Origin: Bacillus methanolicus PB1
Lineage (GTDB): Bacteria; Bacillota; Bacilli; Bacillales; Cytobacillaceae
Assembly: GCF_000262755.1 (NCBI RefSeq)
Contig: NZ_AFEU01000003.1
Location: 310,001-374,000, forward strand
Reading direction: 5' to 3'
Length of the DNA: 64,000 bases
Shown here one piece after another: positions 26,811 through 36,886 of the stretch (positions within the stretch are counted from its first letter, which is position 1; every line of letters starts with the position of its first letter). Below the pieces are notes generated by a model. The model had not been told where the DNA came from. It searched no databases and saw nothing but the letters and a program-made list of their open reading frames with translations. Made by a program: the position numbers and the translations under genes.

Positions 26811-27220
26811 TATAAATATACAAATCTTCTTTAATGCCCAAATTTGCTTTCCTACGGTATATAGAGCATGCTGGGTCTTATTAGGACCAAACTAGTACAC
26901 AGTTTCCTACAACATATCAACGGAAAATTTCTATTTCTAATACTGTCAATTAATTAATAAGGGCTCTTTTTGTAAATAAATTATCGAAAAGAGTTGACAG
27001 ACTTTCAACTATTTTGATTATTAATAAATTTCATTTAGTCATAAAGAATTATTTTGATCAAAGAATGATCGCTGTATAAAACTGTTTTTATGACTAAAAA
27101 TTCTGAAAGCCTATTATTTAAGGGCTAATTTGAAAAATATTAAATCTTATTCACTTTACTTTTTGTAAATGTACTATTATGCACTTAAGTGTTCAGAAAG
27201 TTAACAATTTCTTATTATTC

Positions 27221-29119
27221 TTAATAGTTAAAAAATCCGATTGTATCAAGGTTTAAATCCCCTATGATAAGAGCTCGGTCTAAAAAGCAGTTGAATTCTT
27301 CACATGCTGTTTCAGGGACAAGTCCACAATTATGACAAGCAGCAAGATTCGAGGAATAAGGCCCTTGGCCTCCTTGAGAACCGATTTCCATACAGACTGG
27401 GTCAGCGGAACACCATCTTGCATTATTAATTGCTTTGTTAATAATAGATTCTAGGTAGCCCGGTTTCCCCATTTTTACTAATCCGCCCATCGTACCATCT
27501 GAATCTCCTGCTGCTGTATAGATTAATAATCCACACATATTATCTTCTTTATGGTTGGATACATATAGCCTTTCTCGTAACGCAGCCGTACTATATCCAC
27601 ATTCAAAGGTAAGCTGGTTTATTAATAGATGGGCTAAAGTGTGAATCAAAACAAATCTTGGTGTAATAGTTTTGTTTTCCATTCTCCCTTCACGGTATAG
27701 CTCACGTGCTTTGTCTTTTAACGGTTTTATTCTTTTTAAAACCTCTGGTCGCTGCTCCCATTTCGTGAGCTTGTCCTCGTTTAACTTTAAGAAGATGCCT
27801 TCACCATATACTTCGTAGGCAGGTAGCCAGTTTTCTTCTCTTTCGTCATGTTTATGCAGGCGGAGCATTTCCTTTAATTCTTCGGTTCCTAGGCCATTTT
27901 CACTCAATATGCGTGTAAAGCCAGCGAAGACACGGGTTTCTTTTAATTTTTCTACTAAAAATACGTCCGAAAAATAATTAGAAACATCCGCTTTATAGTC
28001 TGCGATATTTGATTTTTTAATTCGTAAGTTATGTTGATCTGTTTCATGATTAAGCACATTATATTCTTCGATTCGAAGCTTGTGTTCTAAGCTAACTTCT
28101 TCAGAGTCCTCTACCTCAATAATTTCAGAACCTGTTTCAATGCGAATCAATGCATCCTTAATTTGACTATCAGTGAAAGGACTCAATTCCTTATTTGCTA
28201 GAACTCTTAAATCGTCTATCTTCTCATCAATAGAGAGAGGATGTCGATTTAGTATTTTTAAATAAGATTGGAACATTTCACTATGAAACATCTCCAATAT
28301 CTCATCAACTTCTTTGACTGTATCCCCAGGGATATAAATAGCGCTTTTTACCTTTGCAAAATATACATTAGAAGCATTTCGTAAAGTAGCTCGTAAATGA
28401 TTCGAACAAGGCTGACTTTTTTCTGTACCTAACCAAGGTGTTTTTCCTTGACAAGTAAAAACCGAATTCTTATCCTTGTCCAAATGCTCGCTTAAATAAG
28501 TCGTTCCATTCGGATTGACAGAAGTAATTCTCATTAAGCTTCTTGGCTTAACACCGCATTCGCACTTCACAACCATAGAAGCGAGACTCGTTCCCCCTGT
28601 ACTTGTTAGATACATAGGTTTATTGCAACTAGGATTCCCAGATTGATGCACCCATTCCCGCCATGGGAAATCCTGCAGGTGCCCATTCTGACACATGGCA
28701 ACATATGGAACTTGCACTAAATAGTTTTTATAATTTTGTTCCTTACAACATGGACACTCAAGCCGATTTAAACTCGTATGGAGTTTAAACTTTTCCATCC
28801 TCCCACAAAAGCGGCAATAATGCCATTGCGGGAATCGTAGGAAGGGAACATGCAAGTATAAATTGATTCCTTCATCGGATTGGCCTTTTTTTCGAAAATC
28901 GGGAGGTAAACGGAAATGGTCTACTTGTAATAACCTTTCCAAACGCCATTCATGAATTTTAAAGTGCTCTATATCCAAATTATCATACTTACCGTACATA
29001 TCTTTGTACCAATGATCTAATCCTGCACAAATAACGGATACTCCCTCTTTTGTAACCATCATTGCACCGGGACCAAAAGGAGCAATCAATTGAGCTCTTC
29101 GGATTGGTATATCGACCAT
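27221..29119 (-). CDS. drmB: DISARM protein DrmB (DUF1998)
   Basis: A 632-residue protein. The N-terminus starts with PIRRAQLIAPFGPGAM, typical of DrmB. Cys pairs CRFCG and CPCC (about 102-126), then CECG, suggest zinc sites. The C-terminal DUF1998 region holds RFVLIHTLAHLLINQLTFEC and the Cys-rich end ACHNCGLVPETACEEFNCFL. DrmB is a core member of the DISARM anti-phage system, where it partners the DrmA helicase to block incoming DNA. It starts 3 bases after drmA. The neighbour expected next, drmC, is absent. Confidence 0.85.
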   Translation of the reverse strand: MVDIPIRRAQLIAPFGPGAMMVTKEGVSVICAGLDHWYKDMYGKYDNLDIEHFKIHEWRLERLLQVDHFRLPPDFRKKGQSDEGINLYLHVPFLRFPQWHYCRFCGRMEKFKLHTSLNRLECPCCKEQNYKNYLVQVPYVAMCQNGHLQDFPWREWVHQSGNPSCNKPMYLTSTGGTSLASMVVKCECGVKPRSLMRITSVNPNGTTYLSEHLDKDKNSVFTCQGKTPWLGTEKSQPCSNHLRATLRNASNVYFAKVKSAIYIPGDTVKEVDEILEMFHSEMFQSYLKILNRHPLSIDEKIDDLRVLANKELSPFTDSQIKDALIRIETGSEIIEVEDSEEVSLEHKLRIEEYNVLNHETDQHNLRIKKSNIADYKADVSNYFSDVFLVEKLKETRVFAGFTRILSENGLGTEELKEMLRLHKHDEREENWLPAYEVYGEGIFLKLNEDKLTKWEQRPEVLKRIKPLKDKARELYREGRMENKTITPRFVLIHTLAHLLINQLTFECGYSTAALRERLYVSNHKEDNMCGLLIYTAAGDSDGTMGGLVKMGKPGYLESIINKAINNARWCSADPVCMEIGSQGGQGPYSSNLAACHNCGLVPETACEEFNCFLDRALIIGDLNLDTIGFFNY

Positions 29120-29122
29120 CGA

Positions 29123-32100
29123 TTAAAACTCCTCCATTTCTACATATAAATCTGTAATCTTCCCTTTACATTGGGCATCTACGTTTCTCATTGACATCAT
29201 CGTTGGCCATGAACGAATTTTTGCTTTTTTATTTGCATATTGACCCGCCACTCGCAATAATGGATAATCTTCACCATCTGGATTTCCGCTCCATCGTAGA
29301 GGCCCATATCCTATCCATTCTCTTTTTCTCTTCTCAAAAACCCGCTTTACATTTTCCAATTCGGCAGGGTCAACTGCTTTCACTCTTTTTAAAATAATCG
29401 TTTCAATTTCATTTATTAAATCATCTGGAAAGGGTCTTGGTGTTTCAACTTTATGTTTTTCCCCAAATTGACGAACATAGGCAACCATAATCGCATGAAG
29501 TGCACGGTCAATTACTCTTGGGGAAAACGGGGTCACACTCGTTGGTTCCACTTGGGCATACAGCATTTGATGATAGCTGCGGAATTTTTCAAAATGTGAA
29601 CGGTCCCTAGGCTTTGTAGCGCTATATAATGTGATAATTAATCCGGGTCGTTCATACCATTGTCTTCCTACCCGACCGGTAACCTGAATATATTGAGCCG
29701 TTGTTTTCGGCTGACCAACAACGGACATAAGGGATAAACGGTCAATATCAACACCTACCTCGATAATATTGGAGGCTAAGCTAATATCAATCACTTTCCC
29801 TGTGTCATCATACTTTTGCTTTAGTTTATCAATTGCTACAGATACTTCATCATTAGATAGCCTAGAAGTTAACTCTTCAATTTTCTTTAATTTTCTTACC
29901 TCGTTATAACTGAGGCCAAAACGATTTTTCAGTACCTTTAAATGATTCGGAATATCCGAGTGCAGTAATGTAATTGTTGTTCCCAATTCTCTTAAACTGT
30001 TAAAGAATATAAGTAATGTCCACCATGGATCCCTTTCATCGTCAGGTAATGTCATAGGGGCTTGAAGTAAAGAGGTTAACGCCCGAACTTGTAACGTTTG
30101 CATCGAACCTAATATTGGAGAATTTATCCCTAAGTACTTCCTTCCAGGCATATATTCCCCATTTTCATCAACAGCATACGTTGCGAAAAAGGAATCATCT
30201 TCATCCAATGCAGGTGCTGGGAAAAGCTTAACTTCTTCCCTCGCATATAAAGACCTTACTTGCTCTTTATAACGACGAATCGTTGCTGTTGAACAAACAA
30301 TTTTAGGACGATAAACATTTCCATTTCTTCTGTCGGTACAAAGTTCATCGATAATGGTTTCGAAAAAACCTGTTAATGATCCTAGCGGGCCAGAAATAAG
30401 GTGAAGTTCATCTTGAATAATTAATCCGGGTGGTGATACTTCCCTTTGGCCTTTATTATTTATCCCGAATAGTGTCCTAATATTCGGGTTCCAGGCTAAC
30501 ATTGCAAATTTATCAACTGTGCCTATAATAAAAGTCGGTTTCACTTTATAAATCTCTTCATCTACTAAATAAACTGGAAGATGATCCGAGAACTGGCATT
30601 GGTTATCCGGGCAATGGGTTACAACTTTATCCACCATTCCCTTATAGCCATAAAACGCAATGTTATTTCTTTTTTTTCTTCGCCCAAAGTGATTGTCTCG
30701 TTGCTTTAAATTCTGTACTCTATACTCACCAAGTTTCGCACCACACCATGGACAAGCGTTTAAAATAAATGGATTATTTTCTATTTTGCCATTTTTAATT
30801 TTGTTTAATGCTTTTAGTGCATCATCATTTGTGTTTGGGGTTGTATCTCCTCCTAGCCAAATCCCAATTGAAAATTCTTTTGTTCCAAGTAAATCCTCGT
30901 GCTGTCTACGCAAATACTCCATCGCACAAATCAATCTTGAAGAACGCTGAAATTGATCAGCTGTTAATAACCGCAACGTATAGCGCATTAATACTTCGAC
31001 ACCATGATCGTTTTTATCTTTAATTCTTCTCATAAACATAGAAAAAGCTGCTAAGCCTAAATATGCCTCCGTTTTACCACCACCGGTTGGGAAGAAGATT
31101 AAATCAATAATTTCTCTTTCTACAGAATCTTTCTCTCCAGCAGAATGGATCGACATTAATAAAAACGCAACCTGGAAAGCACGCCATTTTCCTTTTGTTT
31201 CAGGAAGATTGTTAAGATTTGGCTCCTCATAAGGTTTGTTAAAAACTAAATTACCATCTTGAACAACACCGGAGCGACGGTCACCAGTAATTTGTTGCAG
31301 CAGTACCGCATGGTTTGCAAGGCGGAAGGCAGTAAGAGCTTCTTTGTCTGTTTTTAAATACGATAATCCCCTTTCCATCCTGTCAGCACATTCTTCACAA
31401 ATATCTAAATTAGCATTAGCAACCTTATGAAACTTTGGATCAAGCAAAGCCACTCGTTTCCTTTGCTTTTGTATCCATAGGCGATACAAAGAAATAATTT
31501 CTTCAAGCTCATGGAACCCATCCCTTTCGGGATATAACCCCGCTAATTGTTTCATTGACACTTCAATTTTTGTACCATCTTCACGTTTAATATCCGGTGT
31601 CATACTCCTAGTTTCAAATGTCGGGAGAAATTCCGTCCTCACACTATACACTTTATCTTCCTTTATTTCCCCCCAATCAGCAGCACACCCATGACCGACA
31701 GCATAAGTTTTTAAATTACGGTACAAAAGAGCAATCGATTTTTCCTCATCATCAAGGTTATCAAAAATATCCCCTTCTGGATAAGGAAGAATGCAAGGTG
31801 CACCTGAAGGGTGTTCAATTGTCACAGTAAACGCTGATTGAAATAAACAAAGGCTATCTATCTTACCTTCACTAGATCCATCTGTCCGATTAGTTAAACT
31901 GACCGTTATAAGTCTTGTTCCATCATTCTGTGGACGCGAAATTACTTTTACTTCAAGATCAAGGCACTCGATTGGTTGCATTTGTTCGGCGTTGTTTACT
32001 GTTTTTTCAAGAAGCACTTTTCCCGAACAAGTAAATGTTCCTTGAACGGGACTGCGTAACCACCATTCCTTTTCCTTATCACGAATGAAAACCGTTTTCG

Positions 32101-32632
32101 GAGTATATCTACCTCCCGTTACATGTACGATTAAATTCGATTGCTCGGTAATGTTTGCCTTAAAACTCACTGCCATACTATTTGGACGAAATGAATTCGC
32201 GGTCGAAATATCAAAATCATCTAGAACCTCTTGTCTATAATCCGCTTCACGGTTTTCGAACTTTTCTATTTCCTTCTTGTCAATGAAAATTTCATTTAAC
32301 TCATCAGAATCAGTAAAACTAATTTCTGAATCCTTTTGCTCATCCATTTGCTTTTGACCTGTTGGAAATAAAATTGCAACCCCATACCTTGTCAGTGGTG
32401 TTCCTCGCTGTATAATTTCCTCTTTGGAACCCTTTTGAATATAAAGCTTAAATGCCTCTTCTTCATTTTCAAAAAAGACTTCCTGAGTGCAATCCAGTTC
32501 CTCTCCTTCAAATGGCCCCTTACCAATAAACTCCATTCTTAAAGCATCAATCATTTTTTCACGGTTCTCAACATTACGCTTTCGTATTTTAGTTAAGGAA
32601 TCGACGACTTTTGTTTTTTCTATAGAATCCAC
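29123..32632 (-). CDS. drmA: DISARM helicase DrmA
   Basis: A 1169-residue SF2-like helicase. Walker A FFPTGGGKTEAYLG lies near residue 517, a DELH box (IIQDELHLISGPLGSLTGF) near 740, then STATIRR and the C-terminal ASNIIEVGVDIDRL and QVTGRVGRQ motifs. A CPWCGAKLGEY zinc-type motif sits between. The long N-terminal region (1-480) has no recognised catalytic motif. The length and the combination with DrmB match the DISARM helicase. It is 11 bases from the drmE-like gene upstream and 3 from drmB, so the set is one transcript. Confidence 0.88.
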   Translation of the reverse strand: MDSIEKTKVVDSLTKIRKRNVENREKMIDALRMEFIGKGPFEGEELDCTQEVFFENEEEAFKLYIQKGSKEEIIQRGTPLTRYGVAILFPTGQKQMDEQKDSEISFTDSDELNEIFIDKKEIEKFENREADYRQEVLDDFDISTANSFRPNSMAVSFKANITEQSNLIVHVTGGRYTPKTVFIRDKEKEWWLRSPVQGTFTCSGKVLLEKTVNNAEQMQPIECLDLEVKVISRPQNDGTRLITVSLTNRTDGSSEGKIDSLCLFQSAFTVTIEHPSGAPCILPYPEGDIFDNLDDEEKSIALLYRNLKTYAVGHGCAADWGEIKEDKVYSVRTEFLPTFETRSMTPDIKREDGTKIEVSMKQLAGLYPERDGFHELEEIISLYRLWIQKQRKRVALLDPKFHKVANANLDICEECADRMERGLSYLKTDKEALTAFRLANHAVLLQQITGDRRSGVVQDGNLVFNKPYEEPNLNNLPETKGKWRAFQVAFLLMSIHSAGEKDSVEREIIDLIFFPTGGGKTEAYLGLAAFSMFMRRIKDKNDHGVEVLMRYTLRLLTADQFQRSSRLICAMEYLRRQHEDLLGTKEFSIGIWLGGDTTPNTNDDALKALNKIKNGKIENNPFILNACPWCGAKLGEYRVQNLKQRDNHFGRRKKRNNIAFYGYKGMVDKVVTHCPDNQCQFSDHLPVYLVDEEIYKVKPTFIIGTVDKFAMLAWNPNIRTLFGINNKGQREVSPPGLIIQDELHLISGPLGSLTGFFETIIDELCTDRRNGNVYRPKIVCSTATIRRYKEQVRSLYAREEVKLFPAPALDEDDSFFATYAVDENGEYMPGRKYLGINSPILGSMQTLQVRALTSLLQAPMTLPDDERDPWWTLLIFFNSLRELGTTITLLHSDIPNHLKVLKNRFGLSYNEVRKLKKIEELTSRLSNDEVSVAIDKLKQKYDDTGKVIDISLASNIIEVGVDIDRLSLMSVVGQPKTTAQYIQVTGRVGRQWYERPGLIITLYSATKPRDRSHFEKFRSYHQMLYAQVEPTSVTPFSPRVIDRALHAIMVAYVRQFGEKHKVETPRPFPDDLINEIETIILKRVKAVDPAELENVKRVFEKRKREWIGYGPLRWSGNPDGEDYPLLRVAGQYANKKAKIRSWPTMMSMRNVDAQCKGKITDLYVEMEEF

Positions 32633-32643
32633 ATCTATACCTC

Positions 32644-34179
32644 CTATCTTAAGGAAATAACCTCTTTTAATTCATCGGATGGAATGTAGTAGTTTTGCTC
32701 CGAAATGTGCTCTACTCGATACGCTGTAAAGGCAACACCTTTTTCGTCTGGCAAATTGAATACGTGTTCTCCTCTAAGCTCTAAACTGGATAAATCGGTA
32801 TTTTTAATTTCTTCAATAAGCTTTTTACGAATTAATGAACCTGCTTCCTGGTGAGCCCTACGCAAAAGCTTTGCGACTTTAATATGTTTAGATTCATCCT
32901 CTCCTAACTTAACAAACTCTAAAATTGCCTTAAAATCGGTTTCAGAAGCAGGCATAATATTGTCTTCCGACATCCAATTGCGAATATTTGCTTCAGTCGG
33001 GTTTTTTACACCAAGTTTCTTTAATGCTAAATGAACAGAACCTATTCCATTACGTTGCACAATTTTTTTAAGCCTATTTTTCCATCGCATATGAAATTTC
33101 CGGTATGTTTGTGCACTTATTCCAATTATTTCATCCGCCTTTGTACGAATTAAATCTTGTTTTGTCCCTGTTCGAACAAGAACATATGAATTTGGTTCTA
33201 TTTCATTGATTGATGTTCTTCCTATTGTAAAGCCATCCGAATCGGAATATATCGAAAAGATATTTTTTAAAGAAACATCTTCAAAGAAAATCCCTTTATT
33301 GCCGCTAAGAATCACAAGCCTGGCTGCGACTATATCTTTCTCGTCATTTTCATTTTTCTGCTTTTTAGCCTTTATTTCCTGTTCTAAGTGTGAATAGTCT
33401 ACCGTCTTTTCGATATTCGTATCAAAAATAACCTCTTCTAACTCATCTCTTTGAAAGAATGGATCATGATACGTTACACAACGGCCTGAAAAAATAGTTG
33501 ATTTTGTCGTTTCCCCCTCTAAATAAGACTCTTCTTGAAATTTTCGTTCTAGCCATTTATAAGTGACAGTATGAATCTTAGGAGCATGAGGACTATTATA
33601 AATAAAGTTAGGAAACCAACGGGAAGGGCCGATAACTATTAGCTGTTCAAAAAAAGTATTTGTTTTTAAGACCTGTGATCCGATTAGCTTACATTGTGAT
33701 TGTACAGAAAGAGATTCTATAAGTTGTTTCGTGGCTTCATAGTCAGAAGTTGCTTTCAGTATTACTCCTGTGTACAACCTTGTATCTATATTTTCTTTTA
33801 TGTAGTGTAATACAGGGTTTTCATCCGATTTTATAAGACTCTCGAATGCCATATAGCAATTTTCTAATTCATCTAAAATGTTTGGAAATAACAAGCGGCA
33901 TCGATTATACAACTGCTCTAGTTTATTTTTATCAAGAAAAGTATTATAATTATCAAAGGAAATTAGAGAAGCCACTACATAAAAACGATATTTTCGAAAG
34001 TTGGAGATTAAATCGCCTAGTAAAAGGTCGTGAGATAATTGACTTCGGCTAATTGCCTTCTCTAAGTGATACAGTGCCGTTGAAAAGTTCCTTAGGCTGT
34101 AGTGTTGTAACCGATGAAAATGAAGCTCATATTTATTGGCAATTTCATAGATTGTATTGACTGCTTGAAATGAATTCAT
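32644..34179 (-). CDS. drmE: DrmE-like protein, C-terminal half
   Basis: A 511-residue protein without a motif of known activity. The middle part has an SGRCVTYHDPFF strand region; residues about 365-440 look like an HTH-like bundle (IGSVHLALKKLGVKNPTEAN, then WMSEDNIMPASETDF). With the upstream 337-residue frame it makes about 848 residues, the size I recall for DrmE of class 2 DISARM. The two frames are in phase, separated by TAA-ACA-ATG, and GGGAGG lies 11 bases before this ATG, so it may be translated as its own protein. The DrmE call rests mainly on gene order. Confidence 0.6.
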   Translation of the reverse strand: MNSFQAVNTIYEIANKYELHFHRLQHYSLRNFSTALYHLEKAISRSQLSHDLLLGDLISNFRKYRFYVVASLISFDNYNTFLDKNKLEQLYNRCRLLFPNILDELENCYMAFESLIKSDENPVLHYIKENIDTRLYTGVILKATSDYEATKQLIESLSVQSQCKLIGSQVLKTNTFFEQLIVIGPSRWFPNFIYNSPHAPKIHTVTYKWLERKFQEESYLEGETTKSTIFSGRCVTYHDPFFQRDELEEVIFDTNIEKTVDYSHLEQEIKAKKQKNENDEKDIVAARLVILSGNKGIFFEDVSLKNIFSIYSDSDGFTIGRTSINEIEPNSYVLVRTGTKQDLIRTKADEIIGISAQTYRKFHMRWKNRLKKIVQRNGIGSVHLALKKLGVKNPTEANIRNWMSEDNIMPASETDFKAILEFVKLGEDESKHIKVAKLLRRAHQEAGSLIRKKLIEEIKNTDLSSLELRGEHVFNLPDEKGVAFTAYRVEHISEQNYYIPSDELKEVISLR

Positions 34180-34182
34180 TGT

Positions 34183-35196
34183 TTAATAAGCCTCCCAAAA
34201 CATCATTTCGACACCTTTAGGAATAAGTCGGATATCCATTGGAAAATCCTTGTCCATCTTCTGCGATAATATATATTCATCATTTAACTCAAAGAGAGCG
34301 CTTTCGAATTGTGTATCGGTTCTATCTAAAATAATAATCGAATGTGTATATTTAAACCTTTCGCGCCAACGCAAATAGCTGATCGCACCGTCAAATATAG
34401 TAAATGTGGAAGGACTGAAATTTATTAAATCAAATTTATGACTGGCCGCACTAGAAGATAATAGATGGGACTGATAAGAATCTTGTTCACCCATAAATTC
34501 TTTCATACGCAGCAATTCATTGAGATTACCTTGAATGTACTCATTCTTTTTTGAATCATACACGGCTATCTCGGTGTCAATTGCTTCGTCCTTTACCCAT
34601 TTTTTACGCCCGATGTAATAAAACTGCGGCTGAGAAAGGGTAAGGAGACGATTATAGTTATAGTCTTTAAATCCAGTTTTCAGAAAATTGGAAACCCTGT
34701 TTTCTCTACCTATTGGATTTTTAGGAAGCCTAAAGTTTTTGTCGGTTGCTATTTGTACAGACAGGGATTGCTTACGGTTTAAGATTTCCGTCAAATTCCC
34801 TGCCTTCTTCTCTTGAATCGTAATTCTAATTCTTTCTTCCCCCTCTACCATTTCAATCCCTGAATAAATTCCACGATAAGTTCTACTTTGTTTTCGATAA
34901 ATAACGGATGTACCGATTTCCATCCCTTTAATCTTTTGGAAATGCTCGTTAATTGTTTCGTCATCGACTTTATCCGATATCGATGACAAAATAGCCCCAT
35001 ATGCGATACATACACCTGCGTAAGATCTCGTTGGTAATGTCAACACTAGCCTTGCCTTTGCTTTCGTCGGCAAGTTATCATAAAACACTTTTCCTACGTT
35101 TATGTAAAAATACGCCCAATCAGAAAGAGAAGCCCAACCGTCTTTATTTTTCACATACAAATTTGCCCCATTTGTCTTGGTAATCATCTTTACCAC
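34183..35196 (-). CDS. drmE: DrmE-like protein, N-terminal half
   Basis: A 337-residue protein, first gene of the DISARM-like operon. It has a predicted alpha/beta N-domain (LVLTLPTRSYAGVCIAYGAI) and a later HSIIILDRTDTQFESALFEL segment resembling a Rossmann-type strand-helix. No catalytic motif is evident. The start is GTG 35196 (AAGG close upstream) or ATG 35187. Either this is one half of a split DrmE or the stop TAA (34183-34185) is a nonsense mutation in a single gene. The promoter region ends at an IS21 insertion point 160 bases upstream. Confidence 0.55.
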   Translation of the reverse strand: MVKMITKTNGANLYVKNKDGWASLSDWAYFYINVGKVFYDNLPTKAKARLVLTLPTRSYAGVCIAYGAILSSISDKVDDETINEHFQKIKGMEIGTSVIYRKQSRTYRGIYSGIEMVEGEERIRITIQEKKAGNLTEILNRKQSLSVQIATDKNFRLPKNPIGRENRVSNFLKTGFKDYNYNRLLTLSQPQFYYIGRKKWVKDEAIDTEIAVYDSKKNEYIQGNLNELLRMKEFMGEQDSYQSHLLSSSAASHKFDLINFSPSTFTIFDGAISYLRWRERFKYTHSIIILDRTDTQFESALFELNDEYILSQKMDKDFPMDIRLIPKGVEMMFWEAY

Positions 35197-35238
35197 AACC
35201 TTGATACTATTTATAAGAAAAAGTTACATTTTGTTTTA

Positions 35239-35247
35239 ATTATATCA
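35239..35247 (-). promoter_or_regulatory. Extended -10 promoter of the DISARM-like operon
   Basis: Minus strand TGATATAAT is an extended -10 (TGN-TATAAT), about 43 bases before the GTG start. The -35 is weak, TCGACA with a 20-base spacer. Confidence 0.5.
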
Positions 35248-36886
35248 AAAGAATTCTCAATTTCTGTCGAAAATTGTCGTAATAGTTTAATTGTCACATG
35301 ACTAATAAATTACTAGTTAACAATAGTGTATGGGTTTTTACTTCGATCAATTGTTTGAGGAGTGTTTATTGCAAAATAGAAATGGCGCAAATTGCAAAAT
35401 AAAAATCCTGCAGTAAGAAAAAAAATCATTGCCAGCACCCCTCTTCTCTACTAACCTTCTAATTGGCGAGAAATGTCAGTTAGAGGAGGAAGAAAGGATG
35501 CTTTCAATGATTCAACAACATCATATCAAGTATTTGCATCAATATAAAGGGCTCTCTTTACAAGCCATAGCCAGAGAGACTAATCATGATTTTAAAACTG
35601 TTCAGAAATATGCCTATAAAGAGGATGATAATTCCCTTCCTTCAGAACGGAAAAAAGTTAAAGGATCAAAATTAGATCCTTATAAACCTCTTATCGATCA
35701 GTGGCTTCAAGAGGACATGAAAGCTCCAAAGAAACAACGCCATACTGGAACCCGTGTTTTTCATCGCCAAAAAGCCATGTTTGGGGATGACTTTAATGTT
35801 TCGTACCGGACCGTTCAATATTATGTATCCACAAAAAAGAAAGAGCTTTATGACTCTAATGAAGGATACTTGCCACTTGAACATTCTCCTGGAACAGCGC
35901 AAGTAGACTTTGGGAGCTATACTTATCAAGACGAGTCAGCAGGAGTTGAAAAAGAAGGTTACTATTTAAATTTATCATTTCCTTACAGTAATCCTGGCTT
36001 TATGCAAGCGATGCCAGCCTAAAATCAAGAATGTCTTCTTCAGGGGTTAAAACAGATATTTGAATATATTGGGGGCGTTCCAAAAAAGATTTGGTTTGAT
36101 AATTTATCGGCAGCTGTCATTAGTATTTACAAAAATGGGGAACGCAAGCTAGTACCGCAGTTCGAGAAATTTTCCCTCCATTATAACTTTCAGCCTATTT
36201 TCTGTAATCCTAACAGCGGCCACGAAAAGGGGCATGTCGAAAATAAAGTGGGCTATCATCGACGTAATTTCCTGGTTCCCATCCCAATCATTAAAGATAT
36301 GAACGCCTTTAATCAATCCTTACTTATTCGCTGTGAGGAGGATATGAAACGACCACATTACCGAAAAGAAAAGCAAATCACAACATTGTTTGAGGACGAC
36401 AAGAAATCCATTTGGGAATTACCTAAAACATCATTTAATGTTCACAGGTTGATAAAAGCAAGAGCAGATAAATATGGCAAGGTTCGCTTTGAAAAAAACC
36501 GGTATTCTACCTCACCTTCCCTCGCATCCCAAGAAGTGTGGTTAAAAATTACATACGAAACAATAGTCGTATTGGATGATGAATACCATATGGTGGTCGA
36601 GCATCGAAGGTTGTACGGAGAGAACTTAGAATCTATGAAATGGATTCCTTATTTGGATTTGATGGCCAGAAGACCTAAATCTTTTGAAGAGATGCCGTTT
36701 TTTCGTGAATTGCCGGATCCATGGCAAGATTATTTATCATATACAAGCAAAAAGAAAGAAGCCTTTGTAACTGCTAAACTAAAATCAACAGTTTCCGCCA
36801 GATAGAATTGAACACTTTTTTACCAATATTTATTCAGCTAAGCTATGATAGATTTATATCTTTTACTTAGCTGGAGGGTACGAAAG

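Larger units (their letters stand above)
25265..27220. other. Two-kb region without a clear gene
   Basis: This long AT-rich gap separates two defence operons. Short frames on both strands look like worn coding DNA, for example 25500-25640 (+) and 25650-25835 (-), none with a good start. No DrmC-like phospholipase-D motif (HxK...GSxN) was found on reading both strands by eye, although drmC would be expected next to drmB. One broken hypothetical gene (26160-26505) and an overlapping hairpin pair (26787-26810) are listed separately. Confidence 0.45.

Noticed and set aside
25265..27220. Hidden drmC (phospholipase-D-like) gene
   Set aside because: Reading both strands by eye gave no HxK...GSxN-type motif; absence is by inspection only, not by search.
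29191..31830. Plus-strand frames inside drmA
   Set aside because: Short, without start sites or motifs; shadows of the helicase gene.
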